From: Bacteroides pyogenes DSM 20611 = JCM 6294 | GTDB taxonomy: Bacteria; Bacteroidota; Bacteroidia; Bacteroidales; Bacteroidaceae | DNA: 41,036 bases | NCBI RefSeq assembly: GCF_000428105.1 | Contig: NZ_ATZH01000039.1 | Span: 1 to 41,036 of the forward strand | Direction of reading: 5' to 3' | Shown: piece by piece, positions 17,242 through 26,251 of the stretch | Layout of the letters: each line of letters opens with the position of its first letter | Numbering within the stretch: position 1 is the first letter of the stretch | Program-made: the position numbers and the translations under genes | The notes under the pieces: model-generated | Seen by the model: the letters and a program-made list of their open reading frames with translations, nothing else | Database searches by the model: none | What the model was told of the DNA's origin: nothing

Positions 17242-18912
17242 ATGAAAAAATATAAAATGATTGCGCTTGGCGCATTGTGGATAGTAGGATTTAACGCTTG
17301 CGAACTGACGGAAAAACCTACTTCTTACTATGAAAAGGATACTTTCTTTAAAACAGCAGATCAGGCTAAAATGTCCGTGATAGGTATTTACGATTGTTTA
17401 TCTATAGACAAGCATTATGGACAGTTTGAGATGGCCATGCCCGCTTCGGACGATACCTATTATATACAGGGAACAGGTACGGACAATACCCGACGCGACA
17501 TCGCTCATTATATGGTGAAACCGACCAATACGTGGATTGCGGATCTTTGGGAATACAAGTATCTGGGCATCGACCGTGCCAATTTTGCTATTGAAGGAAT
17601 CGAGAAGATGCCGGGCTTTGAGGGAGACGCCTATTTAAAGGAACTGGTGGCGCAAGCTCGTTTCCTGCGCGCTTTCTTGGCATTCGACTTAATTAAGTAT
17701 TGGGGCGACGTACCGTTTAAAACGACCTATACTTCCGGGTACGAGAGCGCTTTTAATGGGCGTGTAAGCCGTGAGGAAATCTATAATCAGATCATTGCCG
17801 ATTTGACTTTCGCCAAAGAAAACCTGCAGAAAGGAAGCGCTTCGCTTTCACCCGAAGTTCCTTCACAAGGAGCCGCCCATGCACTACTGATGCGTGTTTA
17901 CTTGCAGCGTGCCGGTTACAGCTTGCAACAGGACGGCGCCCTGACTCGTCCTGACGAGGTTAAGAGAAACGAATATTTCAATGCTGTAATTGCCGAATGG
18001 AGCGCTTTCCGCAGTAAAGGTTACCATGACTTTTATGAAGGCGGTTTCAAACAATTGTTTATGGATTATTCAGCCGGTATTTTGAATTCGAAAGAAAGCT
18101 TATGGGAGATTGCTTTTAACCCGACCGGAATGGGATACAAGGATAATGCCGGCACTTGGGGAACCTATAACGGTCCGAAAGTGGAGGCGCCGGGGAAGAA
18201 TGCTGCCCCGAATACATGGGGGCGTGCCAATGCTTTTTTCCGTGTGGTACCCGCATGGAAGAATTTCTTCGAAGCCGGTGATGAGCGAAGAGACGTAATG
18301 GTATGTACCTACCAGTATAAATGGGATGCGAAGAATGCAACCCATAAGAAAGTTGAGAATGCAAAACCTACCGATTGGTATCCGGGCAAGTGGCGCAGAG
18401 AGTGGATGCCCGGAGGATTTGTTGACCCCAATAATACGGGGGTGAACTACTGCCCGCTGCGTTATGCTGACGTCGTATTGATGGCTGCCGAAGCGTATAA
18501 TGAAACCGGTAATACTCCGGAGGCTTGGAATTTGCTGAATACGGTGCGTGTCCGCGCAAAAGCGACTCCTGTCACAGATGCCAACTACGCCGCATTGCTG
18601 AAAGCTCCTCATGTGTATGACTTGCCGTATATTAACGATGAAGATGCTGCCGGTAAATTCCGTACGGCTCTTTATTGGGAGCGAGGCTTTGAGTTGGCTT
18701 TCGAGGGGCAACGTAAGTATGACCTGCTGCGCTGGGGGATTTTGGATAGTACATTAAAGCTTTTCCAGAAGAATTTAGATCAATCGCTCAAAGGAAAATA
18801 TGTGGCCGGCGATAAGTTTATCAAAGGGCAGCACGAGCTTTTCCCGATTCCTTTAGGAGAGTTGCAATCTAATCCGGCATTGAACAACCGGAATAATCCG
18901 GGGTACGAATAA
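17242..18912 (+). CDS. SusD/RagB-family glycan-binding lipoprotein (cluster 1)
   Basis: A 556-residue surface lipoprotein that forms the lid of the SusC transporter and binds glycan. The signal peptide ends in lipobox FNAC with Cys20. Family blocks are LKELVAQARFLRAFLAFDL and KYWGDVPFKT in the TPR-like part, PLRYADVVLMAAEAYNETGN, ERGFELAFEGQRKYDLLRWG, and the C-terminal LFPIPLGELQSNPALNNR. It follows susC after 22 bp and is surely co-transcribed. A hairpin lies 20 bp downstream of the stop. Confidence 0.93.
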   Translation: MKKYKMIALGALWIVGFNACELTEKPTSYYEKDTFFKTADQAKMSVIGIYDCLSIDKHYGQFEMAMPASDDTYYIQGTGTDNTRRDIAHYMVKPTNTWIADLWEYKYLGIDRANFAIEGIEKMPGFEGDAYLKELVAQARFLRAFLAFDLIKYWGDVPFKTTYTSGYESAFNGRVSREEIYNQIIADLTFAKENLQKGSASLSPEVPSQGAAHALLMRVYLQRAGYSLQQDGALTRPDEVKRNEYFNAVIAEWSAFRSKGYHDFYEGGFKQLFMDYSAGILNSKESLWEIAFNPTGMGYKDNAGTWGTYNGPKVEAPGKNAAPNTWGRANAFFRVVPAWKNFFEAGDERRDVMVCTYQYKWDAKNATHKKVENAKPTDWYPGKWRREWMPGGFVDPNNTGVNYCPLRYADVVLMAAEAYNETGNTPEAWNLLNTVRVRAKATPVTDANYAALLKAPHVYDLPYINDEDAAGKFRTALYWERGFELAFEGQRKYDLLRWGILDSTLKLFQKNLDQSLKGKYVAGDKFIKGQHELFPIPLGELQSNPALNNRNNPGYE

Positions 18913-18931
18913 AACAACGAAATATAGCATT

Positions 18932-18971
18932 GATGGAGAAATCGTAGCGCCGGATTTATACTCTCTCCATC
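18932..18971 (+). other. Intercistronic hairpin between susD and first sulfatase
   Basis: GATGGAGA at 18932-18939 pairs with TCTCCATC at 18964-18971, with a 24-base loop. It is not followed by a T-run. It may reduce read-through or stabilise the upstream susCD message, which often needs more transcript than downstream enzymes. The role is inferred. Confidence 0.35.
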
Positions 18972-19022
18972 GTGCTTTTGAAAAAAACTTCATAGATGGA
19001 TAACAGATTAAAGCTACATGCA

Positions 19023-20645
19023 ATGAACCACCTATCATTACTCATTTTGCCTCTTTCAGCCGTCGGTGTGGGTGCTTGTGCTTCGAGCAAACCGAAAGAG
19101 GAGACGAAGCGTCCGAACATCATTTTTATGATGACGGATGATCATACTACGCAAGCCATGTCCTGCTACGGAGGACGCCTTATTCAAACACCGAATATGG
19201 ATAGAATTGCCAACGAAGGAATCCGCTTGGATCATTGCTATGCGGTCAATGCCCTCTCCGGGCCGTCAAGGGCTTGTATATTGACCGGTAAGTTCAGCCA
19301 TGTCAACGGGTTCACCGACAATGCCAGCGTTTTTGACGGCAACCAACAGACTTTTCCCAAGTTGCTGCAAAAGGCAGGCTATCAGACTTCCATTGTCGGG
19401 AAGTGGCATTTAATTACAGAGCCTCAGGGATTTGATTATTGGTGTATCCTGACCGGACAGCATGAACAGGGAGATTATTATAATCCCGACTTCAATGAGA
19501 ATGGACGGCAGATTGTGGAGCAGGGTTATGTCACAGATATTATTACAGACAAGGCTATTGAGTATCTGGAACACAGAGACAGGAGTAGACCGTTCTGTAT
19601 GATGTATCATCAAAAAGCTCCTCATCGCAACTGGATGCCCGCACCCCGTCATTTGGGGATGTTCAATAATACAACCTTTCCCGAACCTGCCACGCTTTTC
19701 GATACGTACGAAAACAGAGGGTCTGCGGCCAAGCAACAGGATATGTCTGTTGAACATACGCTGACCGACGATTGGGATTTGAAACTGCTGACCCGTGAAG
19801 ATATGCTGAAAGATACCACCAACCGTCTGTTTCAGGTTTATAAGCGTATGCCCGCTCATGTGCAGGATAGATGGGACTCCGCTTATGCGCAGCGAATCGC
19901 CGAATACCGTAGCGGCAAGTTGAAAGGAAAGGAACTGGTAAGCTGGAAATACCAGCAATATATGCGTGACTATCTGGCTACGACAGTCGCTGTGGACGAG
20001 AATATAGGGCGTTTGCTGGATTATCTGGAGAAAACCGGTGAACTGGATAATACGATTGTCATTTATACATCAGATCAAGGTTTCTTTCTGGGTGAGCACG
20101 GGTGGTTCGATAAACGCTTTATGTATGAAGAATCGCAACGTATGCCTCTGGTTATCCGTTATCCGAAGACCATAAAAGCCGGTAGTGTTTCGAAGGCCAT
20201 TGCCATGAATGTCGACTTTGCTCCTACGCTGTTGGATTTTGCAGGAGCGGATATACCGGAAGACATTCAGGGAGAATCTCTGAAACCTGTTCTGACCAAT
20301 GAAGGCAAAATACCCGACGGCTGGAGAAAAGCGGCTTATTATCACTATTACGAGTACCCGGCAGAACATTCGGTAAAGCGGCATTACGGAATCCGAACGG
20401 CGGAGTTTAAGCTGATTCATTTCTACAATGACGTAGACGAATGGGAAATGTATGACTTGAAGAACGACCCCGGCGAACTGAATAATGTATTCGGAAAACC
20501 GGAATATGCGGACAAACAGGCGGAACTTATATCGCTGCTGAAAGATGTTCAGGAGCAATACAACGACAACGACCCCGATGAGAAAGTGAAAGAACTGTTT
20601 AAGGGCGATAGACGTTTTGTAAATAAAAATCGTTTCCTCCCATGA
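19023..20645 (+). CDS. Ser-type sulfatase lipoprotein, N-acetylglucosamine-6-sulfatase-like
   Basis: A 540-residue alkaline-phosphatase-fold sulfatase, probably removing 6-O-sulfate from GlcNAc-type sugars. The ATG at 19023 gives a proper lipoprotein signal with GVGAC (Cys19); the longer frame adds nine polar residues. Metal ligands include Asp39-Asp40 (MMTDDH) and Asp351-Gln352 (TSDQGFFLGEHGW). The formylglycine site is Ser79 in SGPSRACILTGK, so an anaerobic sulfatase-maturating enzyme (not in this window) must oxidise it. NALSGPSRA, GKWHL and DEWEMYDLKNDPGE recall S1_11-type Bacteroides sulfatases. The subfamily call is from memory. It belongs to the cluster-1 transcription direction, 110 bp after susD. 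Confidence 0.85.
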   Translation: MNHLSLLILPLSAVGVGACASSKPKEETKRPNIIFMMTDDHTTQAMSCYGGRLIQTPNMDRIANEGIRLDHCYAVNALSGPSRACILTGKFSHVNGFTDNASVFDGNQQTFPKLLQKAGYQTSIVGKWHLITEPQGFDYWCILTGQHEQGDYYNPDFNENGRQIVEQGYVTDIITDKAIEYLEHRDRSRPFCMMYHQKAPHRNWMPAPRHLGMFNNTTFPEPATLFDTYENRGSAAKQQDMSVEHTLTDDWDLKLLTREDMLKDTTNRLFQVYKRMPAHVQDRWDSAYAQRIAEYRSGKLKGKELVSWKYQQYMRDYLATTVAVDENIGRLLDYLEKTGELDNTIVIYTSDQGFFLGEHGWFDKRFMYEESQRMPLVIRYPKTIKAGSVSKAIAMNVDFAPTLLDFAGADIPEDIQGESLKPVLTNEGKIPDGWRKAAYYHYYEYPAEHSVKRHYGIRTAEFKLIHFYNDVDEWEMYDLKNDPGELNNVFGKPEYADKQAELISLLKDVQEQYNDNDPDEKVKELFKGDRRFVNKNRFLP

Positions 20646-20656
20646 GATGTTCATAG

Positions 20657-20716
20657 CTTCTCTCCGCTTCCGGTTACGGCTTTTCCGTTCTCTTCATACA
20701 CCGGTAGCCGGAGCGG
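20657..20716. terminator. Imperfect hairpin after the first sulfatase
   Basis: An arm containing CTCCGCTTCCGGTTACGG pairs imperfectly with CCGGTAGCCGGAGCGG about 20 bases downstream. It is GC-rich and lies within 20 bp of the sulfatase stop. A terminator or processing stem is likely, and would separate the last sulfatase from the susCD transcript. Confidence 0.4.
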
Positions 20717-20836
20717 TCTCCGTGAGCAAAAGTGTATCTGCCCTTTCCCGTATCCTTTTTCTCTGACTTTTTTATTCTGTTATTATTCAGGGATTTATAT
20801 TTTCGATTCGGCAGGTATGTTTTGCTGTTTCCGTGT

Positions 20837-20924
20837 GCATATATACTCACCGTGGTAGCCATATATACTCACCGCGGTAGCCATATATACTCACCACGGT
20901 AGCCATATATGTCCAGCGTCGTGA
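20837..20924. repeat. Tandem array D: four units of 22 bp, same family as array A
   Basis: Units start at 20837, 20859, 20881 and 20903. The first three read ATATATACTCACC followed by GTGGTAG, GCGGTAG or ACGGTAG; the fourth is degenerate. The core matches array A, 20 kb away. In the rest of 20646-21123 I see the hairpin at 20657 and no gene or clear -7 box. Confidence 0.85.
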
Positions 20925-21123
20925 ATATATATATGCAACAAGATGGGTGTTTTTATCCCACATTATTATAGATAGGTGTTTGAGCCAATATTGATTAATT
21001 GGCGCTAATTCTGTAGAAAACTCACCTGCAGAAATAATATTAGTAAACTTTTAAACAAAAGAAAGCCTTTGTTAGTTGCAAAGAATTAATTTAGTAAACA
21101 GATATCCTTAATTTTAGTGTTTT

Positions 21124-23085
21124 ATGAGACAATTACCTTTATTAATGTGTACTTCCTTTTACGGATTGTATTCCGTGCAGGCAGAGGCAACGGACAGAAA
21201 AAATGAAAGACCAAATATTCTTTGGCTCACTTTTGAAGATACCAGTGCATACGAATTCGGCTGCTACGGCAACAAAGGGGTACATACTCCCAATGCAGAC
21301 AGTCTTGCTTCTTGCGGCATACAGTTTATGAACGCATGGTCTGTAGCTCCTCAAAGTTCGGCAGCCCGTTCTTCACTTATCACCGGCTGCTATTCGAGCA
21401 CCTACGGAATGGATATACATCCCGTACCCTATGATACACCAGCTGATATTTTCTTTCCTCAAAAATTACGCGAGGTCGGATATTATTGTACTAACAATAG
21501 CAAGACACACTACAACTCCACCACCGATAATAAAATATGTTGGGACGAATGCAACAATAAAGCCTCGTACAATAGCTCAAAACGAAGAAAAGGACAGCCT
21601 TTCTTCGCTGTATTTAATACAGTAACCTCACACATGGGGCGTATCCGTACTTTCCACACCGACGGACGTAGAGATTATACGCAAGAAGGCATATACCCGG
21701 CATTAGTTTCATTGCCCTCCTACATCCCCGACTTGCCGGAAGTACGCTCCGATTACGCCGGCCATTTGGAGGCAGTACAAGACGTGGACACCTGGTTGGG
21801 CTTCTTTCTGAAAGACTTGAAAGAGAAAGGATTGGATGAAAATACAATTATATTTTTCTTTAGTGACCATGGCGGTTGTGTACCCCGTGGCAAAGGATAT
21901 TTGTACGAAAGTGGCCTAAGAGTGCCTTTGATAGTTTACTTCCCACCCAAATGGCGACACTTGGTAAACAATGGTACGGGCAAAGATTATGGGTTAGTTA
22001 ATTTTACAGATTTGGCTCCTACCGTACTCAGTCTTGCAGGCGTAAAACCATCCAAACAGATGCAAGGTAAAGCTCTTTACGGCAAGTTTGCAAATAAAGA
22101 AAAACGTGAACTACAATTTGCCTTGGCAGCTAACCAATTACATCATTTCATGCCGGTACGCGCCGTCACTGATGGGCGCTTTAAGTATATCCGCAGTTAT
22201 ATCCCCTACCGTCAGTTCGCCTTGCGTAATTATTATCAATGGGGAATGCCGTCCAACAAAGCATGGGATAAACTGGTATTGGGAGGACACAATACCAATC
22301 CTGACTGGCAGCAGACTTTCGAACCCCATCCGGCAGAGATGCTGTTTGACCTTGAAAAAGATCCGGGTGAACTGAACGACTTATCCGGTACTTTCCAATA
22401 TGCAGAAATATTGTCCAAAATGCGCCAAGCACTATCTGAGCATATACGTACTACTGGTGATCTGGGATTCTTCCTTCCCACTTCACGTACCGGACATATA
22501 CTCTATAATAAGGTACGTAAGGAAAAATACCCCTTGAATGAACTTTATAGCCTTGTTGAAACAGCAGGAACTGCAACTCCCGCTTCCTTGTGCATGTTAG
22601 AAAGAGCAATTGGCAGTCCACTACCCGAAATGAGATTTTGGGGAGTAGTGGGTTATGCCAAGCTTGCCAGAGAAAAGCAAATTACTTCTTGTCCTCAAGG
22701 CCTATTGGAACTCCTTCAAGATGATAATCCCTACATCGCTTCTGAAGCCGCCTATGCGGCGGCATATTTGGGTAAAATACAGGAGGGTATTGCTCGCCTC
22801 ATTACCCCAGCGCAAGAAAAGCATAGAAAGATAGGATACTCATCACTGGAATGTCTATCTTTGGATCCTGAAATGAGAAGTTATATTCTTCCGTTCCTAG
22901 CTGAACTGAAAGAAGCAGCGGAAACTCTGCCACGTCTTGAGAACGAAGATGCCGGACTCATGGCACGAGGCATTCTTGTGAACCTGGGTGAGATGGATAT
23001 AAAAGACTTGTATGGTCCTGAAGCATATCAAAAAGGTTTAAAACTAAACTATGGTCGCAGACCGATAGTGCCTTTGCCTTATTGA
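21124..23085 (+). CDS. Ser-type sulfatase, sulfamidase-like, with helical-repeat C-terminal domain
   Basis: A 653-residue sulfatase with a short signal peptide (cut near SVQA-EA). It has FEDTS near the first metal site, Ser78 as the formylglycine position in SSAARSSLITG (Ala81 replaces the usual Ser), and Asp248-His249 in FFSDHGG. GYYCTNNSKTHYN and QPFFAVFNTVTSH are of the type seen in N-sulfoglucosamine sulfohydrolase-like (AtsG) bacterial proteins. The true substrate is unproven. Residues about 480-630 form short helical repeats (EMRFWGVVGYAKLA, EAAYAAAYLG) resembling HEAT repeats. The gene is AT-richer than its neighbours: sampled lines at 21481 and 22081 have 19 and 22 G+C of 60. It is separated from the preceding sulfatase by 478 bp. 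Confidence 0.82.
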   Translation: MRQLPLLMCTSFYGLYSVQAEATDRKNERPNILWLTFEDTSAYEFGCYGNKGVHTPNADSLASCGIQFMNAWSVAPQSSAARSSLITGCYSSTYGMDIHPVPYDTPADIFFPQKLREVGYYCTNNSKTHYNSTTDNKICWDECNNKASYNSSKRRKGQPFFAVFNTVTSHMGRIRTFHTDGRRDYTQEGIYPALVSLPSYIPDLPEVRSDYAGHLEAVQDVDTWLGFFLKDLKEKGLDENTIIFFFSDHGGCVPRGKGYLYESGLRVPLIVYFPPKWRHLVNNGTGKDYGLVNFTDLAPTVLSLAGVKPSKQMQGKALYGKFANKEKRELQFALAANQLHHFMPVRAVTDGRFKYIRSYIPYRQFALRNYYQWGMPSNKAWDKLVLGGHNTNPDWQQTFEPHPAEMLFDLEKDPGELNDLSGTFQYAEILSKMRQALSEHIRTTGDLGFFLPTSRTGHILYNKVRKEKYPLNELYSLVETAGTATPASLCMLERAIGSPLPEMRFWGVVGYAKLAREKQITSCPQGLLELLQDDNPYIASEAAYAAAYLGKIQEGIARLITPAQEKHRKIGYSSLECLSLDPEMRSYILPFLAELKEAAETLPRLENEDAGLMARGILVNLGEMDIKDLYGPEAYQKGLKLNYGRRPIVPLPY

Positions 23086-23272
23086 AGATAAGCCACAGGG
23101 AATAGGATATTGTTTGTTAGGGTGCCGGTTTAACATTTTAAAATTAATATTGTTTTGGAGTCCACTTCATTTCGACTTCATCTTTGCATCATAGATAAAA
23201 AAACTCTAAGATAAAATTTGGGACTGATAAGAAATACGAAGTTGGGAAAGCTAGGACTTTTGTACAAAAATA

Positions 23273-23300
23273 AAGAGAGGAGCCTCACGGTTCCTCTCTT
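23273..23300 (-). terminator. Rho-independent terminator of cluster 2
   Basis: AAGAGAGGAGCC (23273-23284) pairs with GGTTCCTCTCTT (23289-23300) around a TCAC loop: 12 pairs including one G-U. Read on the minus strand the stem is followed by TATTTTTG, a good T-run, about 65 bp after the stop of the last cluster-2 gene. The remaining gap 23086-23365 also holds the 12-bp palindrome TTTTGTACAAAA at 23259-23270, within that T-run. Confidence 0.85.
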
Positions 23301-23365
23301 GCGATAATTTGATTAAAGTCGATTTTTTTAGATTCTTTAATCTGCTTGGGGGTAAAATATATCTT

Positions 23366-24409
23366 TTATTCAGTTACATGAATCGTCAGTTCTCGAATCA
23401 CTTCTCCGCCGTGGTGGAGGTAGTTCGCATTGTTGGCTACAAACGTAGCGGTATATGTACCTGCTTCTTTATAGGTATATGTATAGCTCGGCACCGACTG
23501 GGTGATGTTCTTGATGCCTACACCCATGTCCGGATTACAAAGATTGTCGATGGAGATGGGGTCGGATACCAGCCAGCTGTACTTCAAGTCTGCATCCTTA
23601 GCGGACGAATGTATATAGAAGTTGTTAAGCGTAGCCAAATTCCAGATACCCGATATGTTGTTGGTTACGTATCCATACTCTTTGTTGTCCGGTTGAGGTT
23701 TATACACGGCTTTCTGCTGATCTTTGAAATTTTTCTTGTTGTCCATGTTGATGGGCGTGAAACCGAAGCTGTTTGCCGGCTTTGTTTCGGCCTGTCCGTT
23801 GTTGAAAGCTTTGTCGATTTGCATTTTCAGAAAGTAGAACTTCGATTGCGGCTTCGCATTCGAAACCCCTTTGTAACAAATAGCCAGAGTAATGTTCTTT
23901 CCGAGGTAGGGTTTTAAATCGATGTCGTATTCGGTAGCGTCTTTCTCACTGCCTACCGCTTGCTGGGGCAATTCGGCTTTCGGAACCAGTTCCGACCAGG
24001 CAAAGCTCTCCACCAGTACCGAATCAGCCTCGAAGTTATTCTTGGCAATACCGGGGAAAGAGTCGGAAATATACATGGATAAGATATCCTTCGCTTCTCC
24101 ATACTGCGCCCATACGCTGAATGTAAGGTTGCACCTCAATACATCGGCCTCGGTCATTTCCGTACGGTCTTTGTGGGCGTATTCATATCCGGTTTCTCCA
24201 CTGAAGAAAGTGATGAAGTCGGGGTCACCACTGAAATTGAACGTAACGGGCGTACCCTTTTTTACGGTCACGGTCTTTCCGTCGAAACCGACGTTCTCTT
24301 CCGCCGCTACGCTTACGCGCAGTTCGGTATCTTGTTTCAGCTCTTTGTCGCAGGAAGCGACAAAGGCTCCCATGACACCTGCTAAGATTGCTAATTTATA
24401 TCGTTTCAT
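23366..24409 (-). CDS. SusE-position surface glycan-binding lipoprotein, DUF5017-like
   Basis: A 347-residue lipoprotein with lipobox FVASC (Cys20). It directly follows SusD (36-bp gap), the usual place of a surface glycan-binding protein. The N-terminal part reads ELRVSVAAEENVGFDGKTV, and VTFNFSGDPDFITFFSGETG resembles DUF5017 proteins. The C-terminal 60 residues end in a PKD-like strand pattern, YTYKEAGTYTATFVANN. No catalytic motif is seen. Its role is inferred to be extra glycan capture at the cell surface. It is the last gene before the terminator at 23273. Confidence 0.78.
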   Translation of the reverse strand: MKRYKLAILAGVMGAFVASCDKELKQDTELRVSVAAEENVGFDGKTVTVKKGTPVTFNFSGDPDFITFFSGETGYEYAHKDRTEMTEADVLRCNLTFSVWAQYGEAKDILSMYISDSFPGIAKNNFEADSVLVESFAWSELVPKAELPQQAVGSEKDATEYDIDLKPYLGKNITLAICYKGVSNAKPQSKFYFLKMQIDKAFNNGQAETKPANSFGFTPINMDNKKNFKDQQKAVYKPQPDNKEYGYVTNNISGIWNLATLNNFYIHSSAKDADLKYSWLVSDPISIDNLCNPDMGVGIKNITQSVPSYTYTYKEAGTYTATFVANNANYLHHGGEVIRELTIHVTE

Positions 24410-24445
24410 CTTTTGCTTCTTTTTTAAAGTATTCTCTTTGGGGGT

Positions 24446-26227
24446 TTACCATCCCGGGTTGTTACGGTTAATCTGTTTGTTCACCGCTATTTCGCTTGCC
24501 GGAATAGGGAAGTAGTTGTAAGCCTGTGAAATTTGGAAGTATGTGTATACGTTCGATGCTCCTTGCGTCCAAGATCCTCCGGCTTGCGCAACGGGTGCAA
24601 GTTCGTTCATTTTTTCGATGTACTCTCCCCAGCGGATGAGGTCGAATCGGCGGGTGTACTCAAAACAGAGCTCCATGGCACGTTCGTCTTTCAATGCATT
24701 CCGGAAGCCTTCCTGGTCGAGGCCTGATAAGTCGGCGGGAGTAGCTTCCATGCCATTCTTGTTACGACGGGCACGTTCTCTTACTTTATTGATGCAGTCG
24801 TAAGCCAAAGCGTTCGGTCCGCCGTTCAGCTCATTCTCGGCTTCGGCAATCATCAGCAGCACATCCGAGTAGCGCAGAAGCGGGAAGTTGATGGATGTAT
24901 CGTTCTTGCTCTTCTTGACAAGCGTGGTGCTTTTGGTGTTTTCGTATTCGCGGCGATACTTCGCGCATACCCTGTTCCGGTTGTTGTCCGAAGCCTGCTT
25001 GGTCTTTTCGCGGTCGCCTTTTTTCTGCTTATCGTCTGCCGGTCCGTAGCTGTAAGATTCGTCGAAGTATTGTTTCTTTACTTCCGCCAACTTGCCGAAC
25101 TCAAAGTAGCGTCCGTCTACCGTACCGCTGTTGGAGGAACGTGTATAGGTGAACGGCGCGATGCTCCAGTTGCAACGGTTGATGTCTCCGTTGGCTTCGT
25201 AGAGCTCGAGCAGTTTGGGAGTAGCGTAGATAAATCCGTATCCGAATCCGGGGTCTTCTTTCCCCAGCACGTTGGTCTGTGAAGAGTAGTCCCAACAGTT
25301 TATGCCGATGGTGTTCCCGATACGTCCTTCCGAACGGATGTCGTTGGAGCGGTTGCCCGCAAACTCTACTTCCCAGATGCTTTCGTTAGCCGTTGTATTG
25401 TACTGGTCGGAGCAGATGTCGATGAAATAGCTCCAATAATAAGGGGCGAGCGAGTGCCCTTCTTTCATCACCAACTGCGCGTAATGGCTTGCTTGCTTGA
25501 AGTATTCTTTCTGTACCTCCGGATTGGCGGCTACCTTGTCGCGGTAGTGCTCGCCGGCTCTGAACAGATATACTCTTGCCATCATTCCCCATGCAGCCGA
25601 TTTGGAGATGCGTCCGGGCTTGTATCCTAACTCTGCCGCCGAACTCAGGTTGTTGGCGCATCCTGCCATTTCGGTGAGGATGAAGTCATAAATCTCCTGT
25701 TTGTCAGTCCGCGGTATCGACAGATTCTTTGCCTCTTCGGTATAAACAGTCTTGAAGGGAACATCGCCCCAGCACTGCACCAGCGTGAAGTAATAGAAAG
25801 CGCGAAGGAAGCGGGCTTCCGATTTATATTGGAGGCGCTCTTCATCCTTCATGTCAGGCACGGCATCGATATTCGCCAGAAACAGATTGGCACGGTTGAT
25901 GCCTGCATAGAGGTTGAACCAGAGGGCAGTAACGTCCGGGTCACTGCTGTTGGCATTGTTGCAAATCAATCCCGTTTTATAGGGCGGGCGTCCGAAACCT
26001 CCGTAGTGTCCGAGGTCGTCTCCTCCGACGAGGAAAAGGTAGGAGTTCCCATAGAAAGGAGCTTGTTGCAGCGTGGCGTATACTCCCGTGAGGAAAGAGT
26101 AAGCGTCGTCCTTGTTCTTAAAGAAGTTCTTCGGAGTAATCTGATACGGATCTTTGTCGAGGAAGTCGCAGGAAGAAACGCCCAGTCCGAGAGTAAACAA
26201 TACAATGAATATCTTGATAAGTTTCAT
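24446..26227 (-). CDS. SusD/RagB-family glycan-binding lipoprotein (cluster 2)
   Basis: A 593-residue surface lipoprotein and partner of the SusC encoded just upstream (24-bp gap). Lipobox VSSC has Cys20, followed by DFLDKDP, a common mature start. Family blocks are YKSEARFLRAFYYFTLVQ, CWGDVPFKT, PLLRYSDVLLMIAEAENELN, DERAMELCFEYTRRFDLIRW and the end NYFPIPASEIAVNKQINR. A Lys/Asp-rich stretch, GPADDKQKKGDREKTKQ, may be an exposed loop. Confidence 0.93.
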   Translation of the reverse strand: MKLIKIFIVLFTLGLGVSSCDFLDKDPYQITPKNFFKNKDDAYSFLTGVYATLQQAPFYGNSYLFLVGGDDLGHYGGFGRPPYKTGLICNNANSSDPDVTALWFNLYAGINRANLFLANIDAVPDMKDEERLQYKSEARFLRAFYYFTLVQCWGDVPFKTVYTEEAKNLSIPRTDKQEIYDFILTEMAGCANNLSSAAELGYKPGRISKSAAWGMMARVYLFRAGEHYRDKVAANPEVQKEYFKQASHYAQLVMKEGHSLAPYYWSYFIDICSDQYNTTANESIWEVEFAGNRSNDIRSEGRIGNTIGINCWDYSSQTNVLGKEDPGFGYGFIYATPKLLELYEANGDINRCNWSIAPFTYTRSSNSGTVDGRYFEFGKLAEVKKQYFDESYSYGPADDKQKKGDREKTKQASDNNRNRVCAKYRREYENTKSTTLVKKSKNDTSINFPLLRYSDVLLMIAEAENELNGGPNALAYDCINKVRERARRNKNGMEATPADLSGLDQEGFRNALKDERAMELCFEYTRRFDLIRWGEYIEKMNELAPVAQAGGSWTQGASNVYTYFQISQAYNYFPIPASEIAVNKQINRNNPGW

Positions 26228-26251
26228 AATGGATTTTCGTTTGATGAATGA

